Assembly: GCA_027485535.1 (NCBI GenBank)
Contig: JAIXQV010000096.1
Location: 1-11,837, forward strand
Length of the DNA stretch: 11,837 nt
Reading direction: 5' to 3'
DNA from: Oxalobacteraceae bacterium
GTDB taxonomy: Bacteria > Pseudomonadota > Gammaproteobacteria > Burkholderiales > Burkholderiaceae_D
Below, in pieces: positions 7,027 to 11,837 of this stretch. Both the position numbers and the translations under genes were made by a program. Within the stretch, counting starts at the first letter, position 1, and the number at the start of each line of letters is the position of its first letter. The notes under the pieces are model-generated. The model was not told the origin of the DNA. It ran no database searches and was given only the letters and a program-made list of their open reading frames with translations.

Positions 7027-7052
7027 GTCGACCGCCGGCCGGTCGACTTTTT
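7027..7052 (+). terminator. Intrinsic terminator after the Sel1 gene
   Basis: Perfect 8-base arms GTCGACCG and CGGTCGAC flank a 5-base loop and are followed by TTTTT (7048-7052). It ends the 5715-6975 transcript and insulates the next sigma-54 promoter. A smaller GC hairpin (6975-6988) at the Sel1 stop has no T-run. Confidence 0.85.
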
Positions 7053-7059
7053 CCTCCCC

Positions 7060-7075
7060 CGGCAAAGGCCTGCCG
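7060..7075. promoter_or_regulatory. CGGCA-N6-TGCCG dyad upstream of activator promoter
   Basis: CGGCA-AAGGCC-TGCCG has the same architecture as the dyad at 1467-1482, upstream of the flagellin promoter. It sits 47 bases before the -24 element at 7123. It is a candidate binding site for the activator on its own promoter. The function is inferred. Confidence 0.45.
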
Positions 7076-7122
7076 ATCCGACACATGGCCTGAAAACCCG
7101 CATGTTTCCTTGAGAAAATACT

Positions 7123-7138
7123 TGGCACATTGATTGCT
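7123..7138 (+). promoter_or_regulatory. Sigma-54 promoter of the activator-fliEFG operon
   Basis: TGGCACATTGATTGCT matches TGGCACG-N4-TTGCW apart from one base and has correct -24/-12 spacing. The predicted start near 7148 excludes a TTG start at 7155, which would leave only about 7 leader bases and put its AGGGGA outside the message. It favours the GTG at 7176. Confidence 0.82.
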
Positions 7139-7175
7139 ATAGGGGAACCATCCCTTGATCCTAGAGGCAATCATC

Positions 7176-8651
7176 GTGACGGCTCAATTCGAAAACTCTC
7201 ATCCAGCGCTGTGGCTGGATCCCAAGGCTGCGGTCGGTAGCGCGGAACGTGAGCAGCTTGCTGCCGCTGGCTTGCAACTGCTGCCTGTAACCACACTCGA
7301 CGACCTGCGCCAAGGCTTGGCCAAGGCACGTTTGGTGGTGATCCGGCTGATGGGCGATGTCGGCCTGCTGCAAGAGGTGAAGAAGCTCACCCAGTCATTT
7401 GGTCATGATGTGCCGGTGCTGTGCCGCGTTGATCAGGGCGAGCTCTCGCTCGGCGTTGAGGCGATGCGGCGCGGTGCGTATCACGTACTGCCCACCAATG
7501 ATTGGTCGGTTGATAGCTGGCGCGAAGCCCTGGCGCTGACGCCCAAGCGTGCTGAAGTCACCCAGCGCAATCCGCAAACTTTTGTCTTTGTTGACCCCAA
7601 CAGCCAGCATTTACTTGAGCTTGCGCGTCGTGTTGCGCAAACCGAGGTATCGGCCTTGGTGGTCGGCCCGACGGGTGCCGGTAAGGAAGTGTTGGCGCGT
7701 GTGCTGCACGATGCCTCACCGCGTCGCAATGGTCCGTTTGTGGCCTTGAACTGCGCTGCGCTACCAGAGCATCTGATTGAAGATTTATTGTTTGGTCATG
7801 AGAAGGGTGCTTTTACCGGCGCCTTGAAAGAACACCGTGGTTTGTTCGAGCAGGCGCATGGCGGCACCATCTTCCTGGATGAAATTGCCGAGATGCCGTA
7901 TCACTTGCAGACCAAGCTGCTGCGCGTACTCCAAGAGCGCAAGATCACTCGCCTCGGTGGAAATGGCTCGGTGGAGTTGGATGTACGACTCGTCGCTGCG
8001 ACCAATAAAGATCTGCGCGAAGCCATTAATAATCGCGAGTTCCGCGAAGACCTGTATTTCCGTATCAGTGCGTTCAAGCTGACGATCTTGCCGCTACGCG
8101 AGCGTCCGGGTGACGTGCAGCCGCTGGCGATGCAGTTCCTTGAAAAATTTGGTCCTGCTGATCGCCAGGTGCAGTTGACTGCAACTGCGATCGAGCGACT
8201 GCAGCATTACAGCTGGCCCGGCAATGTGCGTGAGCTACAGAACGTGATTCAACGTGCGCTGGTGCTCAGCAATGGTGACCTGATTACCGACAATGAATTG
8301 ATGTTCGACGAGATCGAACAGCGCCACGCACCACAGGCTTTGCCGGCATCGACGCAATCGCACCTGATGCAGTACGGCCCGCGTGACGTATCCGAGGCGC
8401 ATCAACTGAATGGCAGTGCGATCGGTGATCTGTCGACCGCCGTCAAGAGCAGTGAATACCAAGCGATTATGGCGGCGATTCAGTCGACCAGAAATCGCAA
8501 TGAAGCCGCGAAAAAACTTGGCATTAGTCCACGTTCGCTGCGCTACAAGATGGCGCAATTCCGTGAGCTGGGGATGACCGCAAATGCGGCAACGAACACT
8601 ATGAACGGCATGATCGGCATGAATAGCATGCACGGTATGGCAGCTGCTTGA
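7176..8651 (+). CDS. Sigma-54 activator with degenerate receiver (FleR/FlrC/FlbD-like)
   Basis: This NtrC-family regulator of 491 residues remodels sigma-54 RNA polymerase at flagellar promoters. The GTG start is preceded by AGAGG (7163-7167) and fits the promoter at 7123. Residues about 10-120 resemble a receiver domain, but Arg57 lies where the phosphoacceptor Asp is expected and the conserved Lys after GAY is lost (GAYHVLPTND). The AAA+ domain is complete: Walker A GPTGAGKE (164-171), GAFTGA (211-216) for sigma-54 contact, Walker B FLDE (233-236), and REDLYFRI. A Fis-type helix-turn-helix occupies about 440-466 (NEAAKKLGISPRSLRYKM). The last residues carry Met at every third position. Its place directly before fliE matches FleR of Pseudomonas, but no fleS-type kinase gene adjoins it. 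I cannot choose between the FleR, FlrC and FlbD names. Confidence 0.92.
   Translation: MTAQFENSHPALWLDPKAAVGSAEREQLAAAGLQLLPVTTLDDLRQGLAKARLVVIRLMGDVGLLQEVKKLTQSFGHDVPVLCRVDQGELSLGVEAMRRGAYHVLPTNDWSVDSWREALALTPKRAEVTQRNPQTFVFVDPNSQHLLELARRVAQTEVSALVVGPTGAGKEVLARVLHDASPRRNGPFVALNCAALPEHLIEDLLFGHEKGAFTGALKEHRGLFEQAHGGTIFLDEIAEMPYHLQTKLLRVLQERKITRLGGNGSVELDVRLVAATNKDLREAINNREFREDLYFRISAFKLTILPLRERPGDVQPLAMQFLEKFGPADRQVQLTATAIERLQHYSWPGNVRELQNVIQRALVLSNGDLITDNELMFDEIEQRHAPQALPASTQSHLMQYGPRDVSEAHQLNGSAIGDLSTAVKSSEYQAIMAAIQSTRNRNEAAKKLGISPRSLRYKMAQFRELGMTANAATNTMNGMIGMNSMHGMAAA
8601..8639 (+). repeat. 9-base coding repeat giving a Met-x2-Met tail
   Basis: ATG codons at 8601, 8610, 8619, 8628 and 8637 are spaced exactly 9 bases apart and encode MNGMIGMNSMHGM at the C-terminus of the activator, after the DNA-binding domain. 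It is an imperfect tandem repeat with variable codons between the Met positions. Confidence 0.7.
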
Positions 8652-8672
8652 TGATCTGAGGAGACAAGCGCC

Positions 8673-9020
8673 ATGATCAATAAAATCAATAGCCAAACTA
8701 ATATCGATGCGATGCTGGCCGCACTACGCCAGCATCAAGTGGACTCTACCGGTACCAACACACCACCGGTACTGACACCGCCTACACCTGAAGTTGGCAA
8801 GCCCACCTTTGGTGAAGCGATCAAGTCGGCGGTCGAGCATACCAACAACCTGAGCACGTATTCAGGCACTTTGGAAGACGCCTATGACCGTGGTGAAGAT
8901 GTTCCGCTGACAGATGTAGTGCTCGCGATGCAGAAATCATCACTCGCGTTTGAAGCAACACTGCAAGTGCGGAACAAGGTTTTAAAAGCGTACGAAGACG
9001 TCTTGAACATGCCGGTCTGA
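8673..9020 (+). CDS. fliE: Flagellar basal body protein FliE
   Basis: The product has 115 residues and is the adaptor that joins the MS-ring to the proximal rod and supports the export gate. The C-terminal half is diagnostic: VPLTDVVLAMQKSSLAFEA followed by LQVRNKVLKAYEDVLNMPV, the helical segment that matches rod and hook subunits. The N-terminal 45 residues are variable and Pro/Thr-rich. It starts 21 bases after the activator stop, with GAGGAGA at 8658-8664, and has no promoter of its own, so it is read from 7123. It is exported without a cleaved signal. Confidence 0.95.
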   Translation: MINKINSQTNIDAMLAALRQHQVDSTGTNTPPVLTPPTPEVGKPTFGEAIKSAVEHTNNLSTYSGTLEDAYDRGEDVPLTDVVLAMQKSSLAFEATLQVRNKVLKAYEDVLNMPV

Positions 9021-9058
9021 TGACCCGAATGACCCGAATCTAAGCAGAGAGTAGAACC

Positions 9059-11116
9059 ATGGCTGAAGCGACAATCAATCCAGGCGGAACACAACCGCCC
9101 ATGCCACCCGGTGTACCGACACTCGCGGGTGAGCCCGGCGCGACCGGCGTTCCTGCAAACACCGCAGCGGGCCCCAGGCCTTTGCCGACGGCGGTGCAGG
9201 GCGTTGCCAGCGGATTCTCCTCATTCCGTGATTGGATGGATGGCGCCATCAAGCAGCCGGCTGTGCGTCGTGCGCTATTGCCAATGACCGTATTGCTGAT
9301 ACTGGGTGTGACAGCAGTAGTATTTCAGTCGACGCAGTCGATGCCTTACCGTCCGATCATGCCCGGCATGACAGAGAACGACAAAATGGCCGCGCTCGAA
9401 GCGCTGAAAGCTGGCGACTTCAAGCCAAAGGTCGATACCCAGAGTGGTCAAATTACCGTGCCTGAAGGACGCTATCACGAAGCAAGAATTTTTCTGGCGG
9501 GGCAAGGTATTCCGAAAGAGGCTCAGCCGATCGGCATGGAGTCGCTGAAAGACAAGTCGTCGATGGCGACCAGTCAGTTCATGGAGCAAGTGCAGTACAA
9601 CACGGCTATTGAGCAAGAGTTGTCGCGCTCCATCATGCAAATTTCTACGATTAAAGCAGCGCGTGTGCATTTGGCTTTGCCAAAGCAATCCGTGTTCGTG
9701 CGCGATCGTGCGACCCCGAAGGCTTCGGTGGTCGTCACACCGCATTCGGGTCGTGGTGTGTCAACGCCGCAGGTGAAAGCGATTGTGCATTTGGTGTCTT
9801 CCAGTGTGCCTTATCTGACCCCGGAAAACGTCTCGGTCGTTGATGACCAGGGCAATCTGCTGACCATGGATAACCCGGTCGATGCAGCGATGGGCCTGAC
9901 CGTGGCGCAGATGCAGCACAAGCAGCGCACTGAAGAGACGTATAAGAATCGTGTGACCGAGTTGTTGGGTCCGGTGGTGGGTGAGGCTGCGGTACAGGCG
10001 CAGGTGAACCTGACCATGGACTACACCACGATTGAGACCACGACCGAAGATTTTGACGACAAAGACAAGGGCGTGAAGCCACGTTCCGAGGCGCTGACCA
10101 CTGAGCGTAAGTACAAGCTGGATCCAGAAGGTATTCCGGGCTCGCTCACCAACTCGCCGCCGCCGGATGCTGATCTGACCAAGAACACCAATACCGACGA
10201 GAAGAAGCCGGCGACCAATGAAATCGTCACTACCCGGTCGACCCGTAACTTTGAGATGGACCGTCAGGTACGTCACACCAAGAACTCGCCCGGCACGATC
10301 TCGCGTATCACGGTGGCTGTGGTGGTTGCTGAGCGTCCTGCGCCACCATCGGCGGATGGAAAGCCGCTGGCCCCGGGTGCGCCGACCACGATTCCGTATA
10401 CCCAGCAAGAACTGGATCGCATGTTGAACCTGGTGCGTAGCTCAGTGGGTTATAACGAAGAGCGCGGTGATGTTGTCACGGTGGCACCAGCACGCTTCGA
10501 GACGCTGGCACCTGAGCCACCCAAGCCTTGGTATGCCGATCCGGATATTCAGAACGTGATTAAAATCGGTGTAGCGGCTTTCGTGATCATCGTGTTCCTG
10601 CTCGCTGTGGTACGTCCGATGGTGAAAGGCCCGACCATTAACCAGCAGATCATGCCGCCGTACGGCCCGACGCCGGAAGAGGTCAAGCAGCTCGAGGCCA
10701 AGGCGGCCGACGAGGCCAAGGCCCAGCTCGAGAACAAGATGGCAGAAGAGGCCAAGATCGCCGAAGAGGAGCAAGCTGCGGCCGAAGCACTGGCTGCCGA
10801 AGAGGCCCGCATCGCCGAAGAGGCTGAGCAGTACGCTGCCGCTGAAGCTGCCGCGGTTGCCGAAGCGGCTGCTGCCGAGGCTGAGTTTGGCGAAGATGGC
10901 GAGTTGAACGAAGATGAGCTGGAGCTCGAGGATGGTGAGAGCCTGGATGAGTTGCGTGCACGGATGCAGGCAATGAAGCCGAAGAAACCCGCCTTCTCCG
11001 CCGAGATGCTAGACACCGCTAACAGCTATGATGACAAGGTCGCGCTGATCCGTATGTTGGTGGCGCAAGAATCTGGCCGGGTGGCGCTGGTCTTGAAGAA
11101 CATGGTCCGTAATTAA
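9059..11116 (+). CDS. fliF: Flagellar MS-ring protein FliF, with long cytoplasmic tail
   Basis: This inner-membrane protein forms the MS-ring, which holds the export apparatus and the FliG rotor ring. It has 685 residues, whereas about 550-570 is usual. After a Pro/Gly-rich cytoplasmic leader (1-65) come a transmembrane helix (about 73-90), the periplasmic ring-building region (IMPGMTENDKMAALEALKAG, ARVHLALPKQSVFVR, VKAIVHLVSSSVPYLTPENV), and a second membrane helix (about 500-520). The cytoplasmic tail of about 160 residues includes an Ala/Glu-rich probable coiled coil (about 542-630) not typical of FliF. The final 39 residues (647-685; SYDDKVALIRML, GRVALVLKNMVRN) are the FliG-binding segment. 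The gene lies 38 bases after fliE. A related copy of the last segment is encoded as a separate gene downstream. Confidence 0.95.
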   Translation: MAEATINPGGTQPPMPPGVPTLAGEPGATGVPANTAAGPRPLPTAVQGVASGFSSFRDWMDGAIKQPAVRRALLPMTVLLILGVTAVVFQSTQSMPYRPIMPGMTENDKMAALEALKAGDFKPKVDTQSGQITVPEGRYHEARIFLAGQGIPKEAQPIGMESLKDKSSMATSQFMEQVQYNTAIEQELSRSIMQISTIKAARVHLALPKQSVFVRDRATPKASVVVTPHSGRGVSTPQVKAIVHLVSSSVPYLTPENVSVVDDQGNLLTMDNPVDAAMGLTVAQMQHKQRTEETYKNRVTELLGPVVGEAAVQAQVNLTMDYTTIETTTEDFDDKDKGVKPRSEALTTERKYKLDPEGIPGSLTNSPPPDADLTKNTNTDEKKPATNEIVTTRSTRNFEMDRQVRHTKNSPGTISRITVAVVVAERPAPPSADGKPLAPGAPTTIPYTQQELDRMLNLVRSSVGYNEERGDVVTVAPARFETLAPEPPKPWYADPDIQNVIKIGVAAFVIIVFLLAVVRPMVKGPTINQQIMPPYGPTPEEVKQLEAKAADEAKAQLENKMAEEAKIAEEEQAAAEALAAEEARIAEEAEQYAAAEAAAVAEAAAAEAEFGEDGELNEDELELEDGESLDELRARMQAMKPKKPAFSAEMLDTANSYDDKVALIRMLVAQESGRVALVLKNMVRN
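10682..10950 (+). repeat. Ala/Glu-rich coding repeat in the FliF tail
   Basis: Residues about 542-630 of FliF repeat AEEA/AEEAKIAEEE-type units, seen in DNA as recurring GCCGAAGAGG. They end in an acidic stretch (GELNEDELELEDGESLDEL). The composition predicts a long charged helix or coiled coil placed between membrane helix 2 and the FliG-binding segment. Confidence 0.65.
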
Positions 11117-11148
11117 GACGGCCTACTAACCACGGAACTGGAACGATC

Positions 11149-11391
11149 ATGGCAGACGAACAGAAAGTCGCACCTAGTGCAGAGCAGACGCCCGAAGAAC
11201 TCGAGGCGATGAAAAACAAACTGAAGCCGAAGAAAAAGAAGGCCACGCTTCCCGCAGACATGCTGTCCGACGCTAAGAGCTACGACGACAAGCTGATGCT
11301 GGTGAAATTCCTCACTGAGAAAGAAAAGGGCCGCGTGGTCCTGATGGTGAAGAATATGCTGCGCGGTATCGGCGACGAAAAAAAGAAATAA
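11149..11391 (+). CDS. Stand-alone FliF C-terminal (FliG-binding) small protein
   Basis: The product has 80 residues and lies between fliF (32-base gap) and fliG (39-base gap) on the same strand. Residues 35-73 align without gaps to FliF 647-685 with 20 of 39 identities by my count. Shared blocks are ML, SYDDK, GRV and KNM-x-R, and both copies are preceded by KPKK. In FliF this segment is the helix pair held by the N-terminal domain of FliG. The first 25 residues are acidic and the ends are Lys-rich (KPKKKK, DEKKK). There is no membrane segment or signal peptide, so it should be a free cytoplasmic protein. It is in a different frame from fliF, so it is neither a readthrough nor a simple frameshift product. 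Its own ATG has a modest site (GGAAC). It is probably a duplicated FliF tail that binds FliG. Whether it supports, competes with or titrates FliG is unknown. Confidence 0.85.
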   Translation: MADEQKVAPSAEQTPEELEAMKNKLKPKKKKATLPADMLSDAKSYDDKLMLVKFLTEKEKGRVVLMVKNMLRGIGDEKKK

Positions 11392-11430
11392 TCCGTACGA
11401 CTCAAAGGAACGTAGTAAACGAGGTAGACC

Positions 11431-11837
11431 ATGGCAGATAACACAACAGCGATGTCAGACGATCTTAAGCGCGAGCTTGGCGAAATTACCAATGTGCAGC
11501 GCGCTGCCGTCCTGATGCTCTTGCTGGGCGAAGACCTGGCATCCAACATCATCAGCTACCTGGATCCGAAAGAGGTTCAGGAACTCGGTGCTGCGATGGT
11601 GTCGGTTGCCGACATGTCGCAAGAAGCGGTCAACGTGGTGCTCGATGAGTTCGTTGATATGCTCAAGAAACAGACCAGTCTGTCGCTCGGCACCACTGAA
11701 TATGTAGAGACGGTACTCAAGCGTGCGCTGGGCCCAGATAAAGCGGCATCGGTGCTGTCACGCATCATGCCGGGTCGAGCCAGTCGCGGTCTGGAGATTT
11801 TGCAGTGGATGGATGCACGTGCCATTGCTGAAATGAT
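11431..11837 (+). CDS. fliG: Flagellar motor switch protein FliG, N-terminal part
   Basis: The gene is cut by the right edge after 135 full codons of a protein that is usually about 330-340 residues. FliG forms the rotor ring that binds FliF at its N-domain and the MotA stator at its C-domain, generating torque and switching. The visible part is the FliF-binding N-domain: ITNVQRAAVLMLLLGEDLA, YLDPKEVQELGAAMVSV, TEYVETVLKRALGPDKA, then RGLEILQWMDARAIAEM entering the middle domain. GAGG at 11421-11424, 6 bases before the ATG, supports the start. It is the last visible gene of the operon from 7123. Confidence 0.95.
   Translation, partial: MADNTTAMSDDLKRELGEITNVQRAAVLMLLLGEDLASNIISYLDPKEVQELGAAMVSVADMSQEAVNVVLDEFVDMLKKQTSLSLGTTEYVETVLKRALGPDKAASVLSRIMPGRASRGLEILQWMDARAIAEM

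Noticed and set aside
6473..7174. Several minus-strand frames of 90-116 codons opposite the Sel1 gene and terminator
   Set aside because: They are low-complexity shadows, mutually overlapping in different frames, and cross a strong terminator hairpin.
7155..7175. TTG start for the activator at 7155
   Set aside because: The sigma-54 promoter predicts transcription from about 7148, leaving almost no leader and excluding the upstream AGGGGA. GTG at 7176 has AGAGG within the transcript.
9021..9038. Two tandem copies of TGACCCGAA between fliE and fliF
   Set aside because: This is a single 9-base duplication. It could be an operator but is more simply a slippage duplication, with no other copy seen nearby.
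10549..11016. 155-codon minus-strand Ser/Ala-rich frame opposite the FliF tail
   Set aside because: It is the antisense reading of Ala/Glu repeats, which automatically gives Ser/Ala/Leu-rich open frames.

Overview
The window comes from a flagellated Gram-negative bacterium, most likely a gamma- or betaproteobacterium. This follows from the fliE-fliF-fliG order, sigma-54 (-24/-12) promoters, an NtrC-family flagellar activator directly upstream of fliE, and mid-range GC content. The exact genus cannot be read from the sequence.

Layout, left to right. (1) 1-636, minus strand: the N-terminal 212 residues of a TPR protein that runs off the left edge. (2) 637-972: a divergent regulatory region with a good sigma-54 promoter facing right (868-883), a weaker sigma-54-like match facing left (699-714), and repeated GCGGCAA half-sites. 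(3) 973-1431: a 152-residue helical TPR-like protein of unknown function. (4) 1666-5628: a giant flagellin of 1320 residues behind its own sigma-54 promoter (1576-1591). Its ends are ordinary D0/D1 domains, and the roughly 1,060-residue middle is built from internally duplicated modules. (5) 5715-6975: three genes coupled by two ATGA overlaps, encoding a two-helix membrane protein, a four-cysteine protein and an exported Sel1-repeat protein. The block ends at a strong intrinsic terminator (7027-7052). (6) 7123-11837: an operon that starts at another near-consensus sigma-54 promoter and carries a sigma-54 activator with a degenerate receiver domain, fliE, a long fliF, an 80-codon gene, and fliG (cut by the right edge).

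The most unusual item is the 80-codon gene between fliF and fliG (11149-11391). Its C-terminal half is clearly related to the last 39 residues of the FliF next door, which is the segment that binds FliG. It looks like a free-standing FliG-binding peptide made by duplication of the FliF tail. It occurs beside a FliF with an unusually long Ala/Glu-rich cytoplasmic extension and a giant flagellin, so this cluster may encode a modified motor base and a thick filament.

Regulation appears to be a sigma-54 circuit. The activator gene, the flagellin gene, the gene at 973 and perhaps the divergent TPR gene all have -24/-12 promoters. The intergenic regions upstream share GCGGCAA half-sites, including two dyads of the form CGGCA-N6-TGCCG. 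The activator lacks the phosphoacceptor Asp, and no kinase gene is adjacent. The genes flaG, fliD and fliS, which often follow flagellin, are not in this window.
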